Assembly: GCA_004213885.1 (NCBI GenBank) | Contig: SGYL01000009.1 | Span: 1 to 63,599, forward strand | Direction: 5' to 3' | Origin: Alphaproteobacteria bacterium | GTDB lineage: Bacteria > Pseudomonadota > Alphaproteobacteria > Puniceispirillales > Marisalimonadaceae | Length of the DNA: 63,599 bases | Part shown: in pieces, positions 41,792 through 50,015 of the stretch | Layout of the letters: each line of letters opens with the position of its first letter | Position numbering within the stretch: position 1 is the first letter of the stretch | Translations under genes and position numbers: made by a program | The notes under the pieces: model-generated | Databases searched by the model: none | The model's input: only the letters and a program-made list of their open reading frames with translations | Told to the model about the DNA's origin: nothing

Positions 41792-43420
41792 TTAAAGAGT
41801 TGCTCCTCTTATTTTATATTTTTTTAAACCTAATTCAGAAGGTTCTAAATTTAATGGTTCTATTTTTAAAATAGGAGCTATTCTATTTACTAGTTTTCCT
41901 ATGATTGGTGCAACAACCCACCCTGCAGTATTTCTATAAGCTGAGAATTTTTGAGGTTTAGGTCCATCTATAACAATTGTTAAAACATATTTGGGTTTGT
42001 TAATTGGAAATCCTCCTGTAAAAGCAACAATATTTTCGGTTTCAGAATATCTTCCATCAATTAATTTCTTTGCAGTCCCAGTCTTGCCTCCTATTGGATA
42101 ATAGTAACTTTTAGCTAATTTTCCTGTACCATATTTGTCATTTACAACCAGATAAAGTATACTTCTTAATTTTCTTGAAGTTTCAGTCGAAAAAATTTGT
42201 TTATTCTGGTTTTTAAAAATTTTCGTTTTTAATAAAGTAGGTGTAATTGATTTTCCTCCATTTAATGCTACTGATGTTGCTTTAGCTAAATGAAGTGGTG
42301 ATATTTGTATTCCATAACCATATGATTTAGACATAAGTGAAGAAATATGGACTTGTTTATTAATGCTAGGTAATGAAGTCTCTACAATTTCAATATTAAC
42401 TTTTTCAAGAAAACCTAACAAATTAAAATATTTATCTTGAACTGTATGCCCTAGTGAACTTGCTATTTTTGCAGTCCCAATATTACTAGAATGAACAATA
42501 ATTTCCGGTAGATTAATTGGAAAATTAATTTTTTTAATATCACTAATCGTTTGTGATTTGCTAATAAAAATAGGTGAAGAAACGTCTATTAATTGATCAT
42601 CTTTTCCATTTTCAATAGCCATTGCTGCAGTAAAAATTTTTAAAGTTGACCCTAACTCATAAAGTCCTTTTGTTGCATTATTGAAAACTTGTTTTTCTGA
42701 AAGATTATTATTTATATTATTATCATAATCTGGAAGGGAGATTATACTCTTAATTTTTCCATTACTCGCATTCATTATTATTCCTGCTCCTCCAGAAGCT
42801 TGAAATTTAATGATCTGTTCTAATAACAGTTGTTTAAAAATATTTTGAATGCCGCTATCAATAGACAAGTGAATGTTTTTTGAGGATGAAAGTTCATTAT
42901 TTAGCTTTTTTTCAACTCCAGATATGCCTTTTCCATCCACGTCTACTTTCCCAATTACATGAGAAGCTAGGGATTTTCCAGGATATTTTCTAATATAGCT
43001 TTCTTCTATTTTAACCCCTGGTTCTCCAATCTTAAGAATTTTATTAAAATCCTTGAGTGAAATATTTTTCTTGACTTTCAAATATTTTAAGTTTGAATAT
43101 AATTTATTTTTAAGATTAATATTTATGTCATAGCCAAAAATTTTTTTTAGTTCTAATTCAAATTTTTTAGGGTTTCTTAAAACACTTGGGTTAACAATAA
43201 GGTCGTGTTTTCTTATTGTTGTTGCAATCAAATATCCATTATTATCATAAATATTTCCTCTTATTTGTGATTTGTTTTCAGTGATTTTAAGATTTGATTG
43301 TTTATTTATTTTTTCTTGAGGCTTTATCAAAAGCATTGAAAAAGCAACCCCGAAATAAATTATAAAAAAAGATGAAGAGCATATTAGGAGCTTAAACTTA
43401 ATTTTCTTTATGTTTTCCAT
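41792..43420 (-). CDS. ftsI: FtsI / PBP3, septal peptidoglycan transpeptidase
   Basis: This is a class B penicillin-binding protein of 542 aa. It has a cytoplasmic tail, one transmembrane helix (about 10-30), a pedestal domain beginning with SQIRGNIYDNNG, and a transpeptidase domain with STLK (active Ser), SSN and KTGTA. It crosslinks septal peptidoglycan with FtsW. Its ATG lies 3 bases after the ftsZ stop and its stop abuts murE, so the upstream neighbour is ftsZ instead of the usual ftsL. Confidence 0.96.
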   Translation of the reverse strand: MENIKKIKFKLLICSSSFFIIYFGVAFSMLLIKPQEKINKQSNLKITENKSQIRGNIYDNNGYLIATTIRKHDLIVNPSVLRNPKKFELELKKIFGYDININLKNKLYSNLKYLKVKKNISLKDFNKILKIGEPGVKIEESYIRKYPGKSLASHVIGKVDVDGKGISGVEKKLNNELSSSKNIHLSIDSGIQNIFKQLLLEQIIKFQASGGAGIIMNASNGKIKSIISLPDYDNNINNNLSEKQVFNNATKGLYELGSTLKIFTAAMAIENGKDDQLIDVSSPIFISKSQTISDIKKINFPINLPEIIVHSSNIGTAKIASSLGHTVQDKYFNLLGFLEKVNIEIVETSLPSINKQVHISSLMSKSYGYGIQISPLHLAKATSVALNGGKSITPTLLKTKIFKNQNKQIFSTETSRKLRSILYLVVNDKYGTGKLAKSYYYPIGGKTGTAKKLIDGRYSETENIVAFTGGFPINKPKYVLTIVIDGPKPQKFSAYRNTAGWVVAPIIGKLVNRIAPILKIEPLNLEPSELGLKKYKIRGATL

Positions 43421-43423
43421 TTG

Positions 43424-44932
43424 TCAATTTGCTTGCCTTCTTAAAAAAGCTGGAATTTCTAGTACATCATCTAAATTATCACGCTTCTCATTTTCGTTTA
43501 TGTCAAGTAAGCTAATTTGTTCGTTATTATTTTCTGATTTAATTGGATTTTTGTTAAGATTAATAAGAGGCTTTTCTTCATCATTCTTCTCATTTTCAAC
43601 CACATCTTTTAATGGATAGACTTCATTATCTTTTTCTAACTTTTCTAAAATATTTTTATTTTTATTATTTGAAAATAAATTAGAAATTTTTTTCAAGAAT
43701 TGATTTTCTTCTGTTACATTTTCTGTAATATCATTTTTTTTATTAAAAAAAGCTGATAATTCTTTTTCTTTAGTTTCTAAAAATGTCAAAGAATCTTTTT
43801 CAGGTTGTGCTATGGTTTTTTCTGAATCAGAGATTTTATTGAGATCTGCTATCTTTGATTCTAAATCTATTTGTCCTTCAATTTTTGAACTATGATCATC
43901 AATTTTACTTGTCTCACCTTGATTTATATTTCTATCAATTACCTCCTCGGATTTAATTGATTGATTGATATTGATACCTGTAGCCACTACAGAAACGTTA
44001 ATGATTCCATCAAGGCTTTCATCAATAGACGAACCAAAGATGATATTCGCATTTTCATTTACTTTTGCTCTGATTAATGATGCTGCTTCATCAACTTCAA
44101 ATAATGCTAAATCTAAACCACCTTTTATATTTAACAAAATTGATGATGCTCCATCTATTGAAGAATTATCAAGTAATGGATTGTTTAGAGCCATTTCTGC
44201 TGCTATTTTAGCTCGATTTTCTCCTGAATGCTCTCCAGTCCCCATCATGGCTTGTCCTTTATTTTTCATAACGGTTTTTATATCTGAAAAATCTAGATTT
44301 ATCATTCCTGGTGAAGTTATCAAATCAGTTATTCCTATAATTCCCTGGTAGAGGACATCATCAGCTAATTGAAAAGCTTCTGAAAATGTTGTTTTATCAT
44401 TTGCTATTCGAAAAAGATTTTGATTTGGAATCACAATTAATGTATCAACTGAATTTTCTAATTTTTCTAGTCCAATTAATGCTGTTTCCATTCTTTTTTT
44501 ACCTTCAAAATCAAAAGGTTTCGTAACAACTGCAATAGTAAGAATACCTTTTTCTTTTGCTTTTTGAGCAATAATCGGTGCGGCACCAGTTCCTGTTCCT
44601 CCTCCCATTCCTGTTGCAATAAAAAGCATGTTTACATCCTCAAGCTCCATCATAATCTCATCTATAGTTTCATGAGCAGCTTGTTCTCCAATAGTGTAAT
44701 CAGAACCTGCTCCCAATCCATTGGTAAGTTCTTTACCAAGTTGTATTTGTGTCTTTGCCATGCTTCTCGATAATGCTTGTCCATCTGTGTTTGCTACTAA
44801 GAAGTTTATGTTATTAACTTTCGAGTTAATCATTGTGTTAACTGCATTGCATCCTGCTCCTCCAACTCCAATTACTGAAATTTTTGGTTGAACATTTTCA
44901 ATATTTTGAGGTATTGATAAATTTAAATTCAT
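43424..44932 (-). CDS. ftsZ: Cell division GTPase FtsZ, displaced within the dcw cluster
   Basis: This tubulin homologue forms the Z ring. The nucleotide-binding domain carries IGVGGAGCNAVN, the tubulin signature GGGTGTGAAP (about 110-119), and the T7-loop region NLDFSDIKTVM. A disordered, charged linker of about 160 residues leads to the conserved C-terminal peptide LEIPAFLRRQ (about 490-500) that binds FtsA. At 502 aa it is in the alphaproteobacterial range. Position is abnormal: it lies between ftsL (15-bp gap) and ftsI (3-bp gap), whereas the usual place is after ftsA. No second ftsZ is seen in the window. Confidence 0.97.
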   Translation of the reverse strand: MNLNLSIPQNIENVQPKISVIGVGGAGCNAVNTMINSKVNNINFLVANTDGQALSRSMAKTQIQLGKELTNGLGAGSDYTIGEQAAHETIDEIMMELEDVNMLFIATGMGGGTGTGAAPIIAQKAKEKGILTIAVVTKPFDFEGKKRMETALIGLEKLENSVDTLIVIPNQNLFRIANDKTTFSEAFQLADDVLYQGIIGITDLITSPGMINLDFSDIKTVMKNKGQAMMGTGEHSGENRAKIAAEMALNNPLLDNSSIDGASSILLNIKGGLDLALFEVDEAASLIRAKVNENANIIFGSSIDESLDGIINVSVVATGININQSIKSEEVIDRNINQGETSKIDDHSSKIEGQIDLESKIADLNKISDSEKTIAQPEKDSLTFLETKEKELSAFFNKKNDITENVTEENQFLKKISNLFSNNKNKNILEKLEKDNEVYPLKDVVENEKNDEEKPLINLNKNPIKSENNNEQISLLDINENEKRDNLDDVLEIPAFLRRQAN

Positions 44933-44947
44933 ATTGATGCTCCTTTT

Positions 44948-45238
44948 CTAATTTTTTTCAAAATATAATTTTGAGATATCGTTAATATTCCAGATATCTG
45001 AGGGTAAAATTTCTTTCATATTAAATTGTTGCTTTGCGATTGATTGAAGTCTTTCAGGTCTCGATAAATAAGCAAGTTCAGCCTTTATAAGTTTTATATT
45101 TTGTGTTTCCTCTGAAATTAAATTATTCAATTTTAAAATTTCTTTTTCTTTTTGATGATAATTTTTTTTTATCTCATAATTAAAAAAAACCACACCTAAT
45201 ACAGAGATTAATAATAATATATGATTTGTTTTAATCAT
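44948..45238 (-). CDS. ftsL: Cell division protein FtsL
   Basis: This is a small bitopic protein of 96 aa: one transmembrane helix near the N-terminus (about 5-22) followed by a coiled-coil stretch (KNYHQKEKEILKLNNLISEE) and the conserved patch YLSRPERLQSIA. That patch, together with the position directly after rsmH with 4 bp of overlap, identifies FtsL. It would act in the FtsQLB complex activating FtsWI. Confidence 0.88.
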   Translation of the reverse strand: MIKTNHILLLISVLGVVFFNYEIKKNYHQKEKEILKLNNLISEETQNIKLIKAELAYLSRPERLQSIAKQQFNMKEILPSDIWNINDISKLYFEKN

Positions 45239-46212
45239 GCTGCGGCCTCATGCTTAAAAACAGGACTAAACTTTGTTCTTTTGGCAATTCTTAATTTTGC
45301 AGATCTTGCCTTACGATTAATTTTAATTTCACCATCAGAAGGGAGTATTGGTTTTTTTGTAATTATTTCAAAACTTTGTCTTAAATTTTCCTTAGGAGGT
45401 AAAAATTTTGAAATAACCAACTTAGATTTACCCTGACATTCATTAAGAAAATTTTTAACAATTCTATCTTCTTTAGAATGAAAAGATACTACACATAAAA
45501 TGCCTCCATATGTTAAAAACTTTTCTGATGCAATTAATCCTTTGTTAAGCTCAGTTATTTCATCATTGATGAACATTCTAATTGCTTGAAAAGATTTTGT
45601 AGCTTTATCTATTTTTTTCTTTTTACCAGGTATGGATTTTCTGATTATGTCTGCAAGTTCTAGAGTAGATGTAATTGGTGTTATTCCTCTAAATTTTACA
45701 ATGTTTCGGGCAATTCTTCTTGAAAAAACTTCATCTCCAAAGTTATAAAAAATGTTAGATAACATTTCAGCACTATAATTATTAATAACCTCAAAAGCTT
45801 TAATGCCTTCGTTTGACATTCTCATATCTAAAGGACCATCAAGTTTGAATGAAAATCCTCGATTTTTTTTTGTTAATTGTAAATTTGAAACACCTAAATC
45901 GAATATCATGGCTCTGATTTTCTTTTTAGAATGATTGGGTTCTGAGAGCATATCATCAATTTCTGAAAACTTTTTTTGGAAAAATTTAAATCTATTTTTG
46001 TATTTCTTTTTCAATTTATTTGCGTATTTCAAAACTTCTGGATCTCTGTCAAATCCATAAACATCACAATTAGTATTTTCTAAAATAGCACTGCTATATC
46101 CACCTAATCCAAAAGTGGCATCAATAATGACACCATTAGTAATCTTAAATTTTTTTAAATTTTCTAAAATCTTATCTAGTAATACTGGGACGTGTTCTAG
46201 AAAATTATTCAT
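45235..46212 (-). CDS. rsmH: 16S rRNA m4C1402 methyltransferase
   Basis: RsmH N4-methylates C1402 of 16S rRNA. EHVPVLLDKILENL at the N-terminus, the SAM motif ATFGLGGYSSAIL, FDLGVSNLQL, FKLDGPLDMRM, and SFHSKEDRIVKNF are hallmarks. I place the start at the ATG at 46212, preceded by AGGTG with an 8-base spacer (325 aa); a GTG at 46221 in the same frame is the alternative. It overlaps mraZ by 8 bp. Confidence 0.95.
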   Translation of the reverse strand: MNNFLEHVPVLLDKILENLKKFKITNGVIIDATFGLGGYSSAILENTNCDVYGFDRDPEVLKYANKLKKKYKNRFKFFQKKFSEIDDMLSEPNHSKKKIRAMIFDLGVSNLQLTKKNRGFSFKLDGPLDMRMSNEGIKAFEVINNYSAEMLSNIFYNFGDEVFSRRIARNIVKFRGITPITSTLELADIIRKSIPGKKKKIDKATKSFQAIRMFINDEITELNKGLIASEKFLTYGGILCVVSFHSKEDRIVKNFLNECQGKSKLVISKFLPPKENLRQSFEIITKKPILPSDGEIKINRKARSAKLRIAKRTKFSPVFKHEAAA

Positions 46213-46666
46213 TAGTGACACCTACTTTTTTATTAAGTATTAATTTAGGTGGTCCGCTAGAGTGTAAGATTTTTTGGGTATTTTGATATTCTTTTTCATA
46301 TTCAATATTTGACCAAATCATAAAAGATTTACCGATTCCTGCAAAAACAGCAATATCATCAATACCTGCATAAGATAAAAGAGATTCTGGGATATTAATT
46401 CTGCCCTCATTATCGTATTTGATTTCAAAAGAGTCAGCCATCATCATTCTTAGTATAGATGCATCTTTTGACATAGTGTCTATTTCATCAATAGCTTCCA
46501 CGTATTGACTAATTCTTTTAAGTGTAGTGCCTTCTATACATTTCAATTGTAAACTTTTAAATAAAATTAATGAGCCTCCTTCTAAATCAAGATATGTTCT
46601 AAAGTTTCTAGGCACAGATACTCTGCCTTTTTTATCAATTTTATTATAAGAGGTTGATAAAAACAT
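46205..46666 (-). CDS. mraZ: Transcriptional regulator MraZ
   Basis: This is the dcw-cluster repressor, 153 aa, with two SpoVT-AbrB (MraZ) half domains: IDKKGRVSVPRNFR near residue 9 and YDNEGRINIPESLLSYAG near residue 99. Both contain the DxxGRxxxP core. It is the first gene of the division cluster. Four TGGGA boxes lie 36-70 bp upstream, matching the known operator type, so autoregulation of the cluster is likely. Confidence 0.95.
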   Translation of the reverse strand: MFLSTSYNKIDKKGRVSVPRNFRTYLDLEGGSLILFKSLQLKCIEGTTLKRISQYVEAIDEIDTMSKDASILRMMMADSFEIKYDNEGRINIPESLLSYAGIDDIAVFAGIGKSFMIWSNIEYEKEYQNTQKILHSSGPPKLILNKKVGVTNE

Positions 46667-46701
46667 AATAATTTCATAATTTGATCACAATATTAATATT
46701 T

Positions 46702-46736
46702 TGGGATAACATGGGATTTATTGGGAGTCAATGGGA
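46702..46736. promoter_or_regulatory. MraZ operator: four TGGGA boxes at 10-bp spacing
   Basis: On the plus strand, TGGGA occurs at 46702-46706, 46712-46716, 46722-46726 and 46732-46736. The period is exactly 10 bp, so the boxes lie on one helix face. MraZ proteins are known to bind direct TGGGN-type repeats with 5-bp spacers upstream of mraZ. These G triplets stand out in very AT-rich DNA and lie between mraZ and the end of rnpB. Confidence 0.85.
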
Positions 46737-46749
46737 AATTTAATTTTTT

Positions 46750-47075
46750 TAAAGAGAGCTTATAAGCCGGATTCTGTTTAATGTGATAATTCATCTTAAA
46801 AAGTTTTTACAAACTTTTTTTAGCGGCCTACCCAGAAACGTTCAGGAAAAACATAGTTTCTTCTATTTGGCCTTGCTCCAAATGGGGTTTACAATGCCAA
46901 TTGTATTACTACAATTGCGGTGAGCTCTTACCATCACCTTTTCAACCTTACCTAAATGGCGGTATATTTTCTGTTGCACTATCCCTAGGGTTTCCCCTGC
47001 TGGGTGTTATCCAGCATTTTCTTCCTGTGGAGTCCGGACTTTCCTCTGCAACGCAGCTATCACAAAGCTCTCTTA
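46750..47075 (-). ncRNA. rnpB: RNase P RNA (class A)
   Basis: On the minus strand the 5' core GAGGAAAGTCCGGACT lies at 47031-47046. The conserved GGTAAGAGC-like core occurs near 46925 (here GGTAAGAGCTCACCGC), and the 3' core ACAGAATCCGGCTTATA lies at 46761-46777. The ends pair as helix P1: AAGAGAGCTT near 47065-47074 with AAGCTCTCTT near 46752-46761. The length of about 326 nt is within the usual range for a bacterial type A RNase P RNA. It is the catalytic RNA that trims tRNA 5' ends. It accounts for most of the only long gap between protein genes. Confidence 0.95.
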
Positions 47076-47122
47076 AGTTAATTATTATATATTATTTTAT
47101 AAAATGCAATTTTTGTGAATCA

Positions 47123-47845
47123 TTATTTATTATGATTTTTTTTAATATATTCCCATGACTTATTTATCATTTTTACGTAATGATTGTTTTTTTCTACAAA
47201 TTCTAGTGGTTGTCCTTTTGCTATTAAAACATCAGGATGATGTCTTTTTAAAAGAGTGATCCTTTTTTTATTAATTTGATCTATCGGATCATTAATATTT
47301 GATTGCAAAATAGTATATGGATCATTTTCGTTATTTGAGTAAATTTCTATTAATAAATTAAATTTTTTTTTGTCAAAACCGAATATATTAGACACTTTTT
47401 TGAGAAACTCTGTTTCTTCAACTGTGATTTTGCCATCAGAAATTGCTATTGAAAATAACAAATGAATTAGATTTTCAAGTATAGAAGAATTTGGTTTAAA
47501 TAATTTTGCAAGTTGTTTTGCATAGCTCTCAAAACCATGAACTGATTGTTTTGCAAAATTCCAGACTTTTTCAACATTCTTTAACTCATTCTGATTTATA
47601 ATTAAGCCCTTTTTAAAAGCATCTAGTTCTTGATGTGAAACAATTCCATCTGCCTTGGCCATTTTTGCAGATAATGCAATAATCCCAATTGTAAAATTAA
47701 CTTGTTTAACAGCAATACTCTCTGGTAGTTTTTTTGTACTAAATTTATCAATAGCATGACCAGCAAAAATCCCTAATAGTCCACCTAATGGTCCTCCAAC
47801 AACAAAGCCACTAGTTCCTCCAAAAATTTTTCCCCATATACTCAT
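47123..47845 (-). CDS. TerB/J-domain protein, DjlA-like
   Basis: This 240-aa protein has a glycine-rich hydrophobic N-terminus (about 8-30, possible membrane anchor) and a TerB-like helical domain (about 45-160, with KADGIVSHQELDA and SDGKITVEETEFL acidic repeats). The C-terminal J domain has HPD at 203-205. This layout is DjlA, a membrane-associated DnaK co-chaperone. The gene lies 47 bases upstream of rnpB in the same orientation. The function in this organism is inferred from domain order only. Confidence 0.85.
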   Translation of the reverse strand: MSIWGKIFGGTSGFVVGGPLGGLLGIFAGHAIDKFSTKKLPESIAVKQVNFTIGIIALSAKMAKADGIVSHQELDAFKKGLIINQNELKNVEKVWNFAKQSVHGFESYAKQLAKLFKPNSSILENLIHLLFSIAISDGKITVEETEFLKKVSNIFGFDKKKFNLLIEIYSNNENDPYTILQSNINDPIDQINKKRITLLKRHHPDVLIAKGQPLEFVEKNNHYVKMINKSWEYIKKNHNK

Positions 47846-47928
47846 TGTAATAATAATTATACCATTTAACTTGATAACATTATAACAAGTTTAATATCAT
47901 AAAAGTAAAATTAACTGTGGAGTAATTT

Positions 47929-48144
47929 TTGAAAAAATCAGATTTTACTGGATTAAAGTGCCCACTTCCAGTTTTAAAAGCAAAAAGAGTCATTAAAAAA
48001 ATGAAACAAGGAGAATCTCATCAATTTCTTTCTGATGATCCAGGAAGTCCAATTGATTTTTCACACTTATGTGAAGTTGAGAATTTAGAATTGAATTTTG
48101 TGAAAACACATGGGATATATTCATTTAATATTAGGAAACGATAG
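47929..48144 (+). CDS. TusA-family sulfurtransferase
   Basis: This is a 71-aa protein of the TusA/SirA family with the sulfur-carrying cysteine in GLKCPLPVLKAK (Cys11). The start is TTG at 47929, preceded by GGAG (47919-47922) at a 6-base spacing; no ATG is available before the motif. It is followed 3 bases later by plsC. Family members relay persulfide sulfur for tRNA thiolation or other acceptors; the partner here is unknown. Confidence 0.85.
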   Translation: MKKSDFTGLKCPLPVLKAKRVIKKMKQGESHQFLSDDPGSPIDFSHLCEVENLELNFVKTHGIYSFNIRKR

Positions 48145-48147
48145 AAA

Positions 48148-48894
48148 ATGGTAATTAATATAATAAAGTCAGTTTTATTTAACTTACATTTTTATATACT
48201 AACTTTTTTGTTAATTGTAGTAATGTCACCAGTATTAATACTTCCTTTTTGGTTTATTAAAATTATTGCAAAAATTTGGGGTAAAATTTTAGTTTTTGGA
48301 ATGAAAATTTGGTTAGGTTTAAATTTAAAAATAATTGGAAATTACAATAAAAATAAACCTTGCATTATTGCAGTCAAACATCAATCTGCTTGGGAAACAG
48401 TGCTATGTACAAGTATATTTGACATGCCTTCAATTGTATTAAAAAAAGAATTAATTTATCTTCCAATAATTGGATTATATTTCCTAAGGGGGAGAGCGAT
48501 ACCTATCATCAGAGAAAATACAATTGAATCTTTAAAAAAAATAGTAAAAATGGCAAAAATAAATTTAAAAAAGGGTTCTTCCATTTTAATTTTCCCCCAA
48601 GGCACAAGAGTTCCTTTGTATGCTTCAACAAAAGATTATCCATATCAATCAGGCATTTATTTTTTATATTCTCAATGCAATATCCCAGTAATACCAGTTG
48701 CTCACAACGCTGGTTTATTTTGGCCAAAGAATAGTTTTTTAAAATATCCAGATAGACATATTACAAAAACCGTTACTTTAGAAATAATGGATGAAATTCC
48801 ATCAGGGTTAGATAAAAAAACATTTATGGATAGATTAGAAAAAAGTATTGAAGATCAAACTAGAAAACTAATTCAAGAGGAATGTGATGGATGA
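48148..48894 (+). CDS. plsC: 1-acylglycerol-3-phosphate O-acyltransferase (PlsC family)
   Basis: This is a membrane acyltransferase of 248 aa. Hydrophobic segments are at about 10-45. The catalytic motif is H78-QSAW-E83, an HX4E variant of the canonical HX4D that is common in alphaproteobacterial members. FPQGTR at 149-154 replaces FPEGTR. It should acylate lysophosphatidate in phospholipid synthesis, although acyltransferases for other lipids share this fold. It lies between tusA-like and DUF2237 genes in a tight run. Confidence 0.85.
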   Translation: MVINIIKSVLFNLHFYILTFLLIVVMSPVLILPFWFIKIIAKIWGKILVFGMKIWLGLNLKIIGNYNKNKPCIIAVKHQSAWETVLCTSIFDMPSIVLKKELIYLPIIGLYFLRGRAIPIIRENTIESLKKIVKMAKINLKKGSSILIFPQGTRVPLYASTKDYPYQSGIYFLYSQCNIPVIPVAHNAGLFWPKNSFLKYPDRHITKTVTLEIMDEIPSGLDKKTFMDRLEKSIEDQTRKLIQEECDG

Positions 48895-49294
48895 CACGTA
48901 TCATAGACGAATTAATCATCAACTAAATGTTTTTAATAAACCTTTGCAAAGTTGTAATTGCAATAAAACTCTTATTGAAAGAAAAAAATTGACTGGAATT
49001 TACAGAGATGGTTACTGCAAAACAGAAAAAAATGATTTTGGGTTACATACAGTTTGCTCAATCATGACTGATGAATTTTTAGAATTTAGTAAATCTGTTG
49101 GTAATAATTTATCAGATCCTGTTCCTGAATATAATTTTTCTGGAGTTTCATCAGGTGATCGATGGTGTTTATGCGCCGAAAGGTGGAAGCAAGCATATTT
49201 TTCAAATAAAGCACCCAAAGTAATTTTAGAATCAACAAACATTTTAACTCTTTCAGTGATAGAGTTTGGTATATTAAAGAAATTTTCTTATTAG
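48887..49294 (+). CDS. DUF2237 family protein
   Basis: This 135-aa protein matches DUF2237 from memory of the family: LNVFNKPLQSC near the start, GIYRDGYC, LHTVCSIMTDEFLEFSKSVGNNLS, and GDRWCLCAERWKQA with conserved cysteines, and a KVILESTN segment. I chose the ATG at 48887, preceded by AGGA (48878-48881), over an in-frame GTG at 48884. It overlaps the plsC stop. The family's function is unknown to me; the conserved cysteines hint at metal binding or redox chemistry. Confidence 0.85.
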   Translation: MDDTYHRRINHQLNVFNKPLQSCNCNKTLIERKKLTGIYRDGYCKTEKNDFGLHTVCSIMTDEFLEFSKSVGNNLSDPVPEYNFSGVSSGDRWCLCAERWKQAYFSNKAPKVILESTNILTLSVIEFGILKKFSY

Positions 49295-49315
49295 AAACAA
49301 TGAAAGGTAAAAATT

Positions 49316-49504
49316 ATGCATTTAGATCAAGTTGTTAATGTACATTGTACAGATACAGACAAGGAAAACAAAGGTAAAGTTGTTAGAATGCATCCTAAGG
49401 GAATTGATGTCGAATTAAATGATATAATTTTAAAATTTAATAAATTAAAACCAAATTTATATGTTTGTAATTATTCAGGATTAGAGTTTGTTATAAAAAC
49501 TTAA
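49316..49504 (+). CDS. Small conserved-looking protein of unknown function
   Basis: This 62-aa protein starts with MHLDQVVNVHCTDTDKENKG and appears beta-rich, with no membrane segment. AAGGT precedes the ATG by a good spacing. It follows the DUF2237 gene by 21 bases and may share its transcript. KGKVVRMHPKGIDVEL is reminiscent of a small KOW/SH3-like barrel, but I do not recognise the family. It ends 1 base before the convergent bactofilin gene. Confidence 0.6.
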   Translation: MHLDQVVNVHCTDTDKENKGKVVRMHPKGIDVELNDIILKFNKLKPNLYVCNYSGLEFVIKT

Positions 49505-49505
49505 A

Positions 49506-49919
49506 TCATTTTTGGTTAGAATTAGCTATGTCGATAACTTTATCGTCTATTTGTTTTTCTCTTCTTTTCATTCCAGCAACATCAATAATTCCGCCTTCAA
49601 ATACAGCTAATTGATTATATGTGATATCCCCAGATATTTTTCCATTTTCCATGATAATTATATTATCAGCATCCACTTTTCCATTAACAAATCCAGAAAT
49701 TATCAATTCTTCAGTTTTTAATTCGCCTTCAAAAATGCCATCAGTATCTACAATGGTTTGATCTGCTTTCAAGCTACCAATAAATTTATTTTTTAAAACT
49801 ATAGTTCCAGAAGTTGCATATTTTCCTTCAAAAACTCCATCTCCATCTAATTGAGAGCAAGTATCGATATTTTTAATTTTATCCTTTAATGGGGATGATA
49901 TCCTACTAATTTTAATCAT
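49506..49919 (-). CDS. Bactofilin (polymer-forming cytoskeletal protein)
   Basis: This 137-aa protein is made of short beta-helix repeats of about 17-20 residues: GTIVLKNKFIGSLKAD, GIFEGELKTEELIISG, VNGKVDADNIIIMENG, KISGDITYNQLAVFEGG. This is the bactofilin (DUF583) fold that polymerises without nucleotide. Flanking regions are polar with basic residues and no membrane segment. In other bacteria bactofilins organise cell-shape or stalk machinery. It is transcribed alone, divergent from nudC. Confidence 0.88.
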   Translation of the reverse strand: MIKISRISSPLKDKIKNIDTCSQLDGDGVFEGKYATSGTIVLKNKFIGSLKADQTIVDTDGIFEGELKTEELIISGFVNGKVDADNIIIMENGKISGDITYNQLAVFEGGIIDVAGMKRREKQIDDKVIDIANSNQK

Positions 49920-50015
49920 AATTTATATAAACAATTTAATTTTAAATCTGCAAGTTAAATTATAAATTTTTTTATTGTTGATAGAGATTTATTCATAATA
50001 TAAAAGTTAAATCCT

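Noticed and set aside
46901-47158. 85-codon plus-strand open frame in the rnpB region
   Set aside because: It lies antisense to the RNase P RNA core and has no ribosome-binding site or recognisable protein motif.
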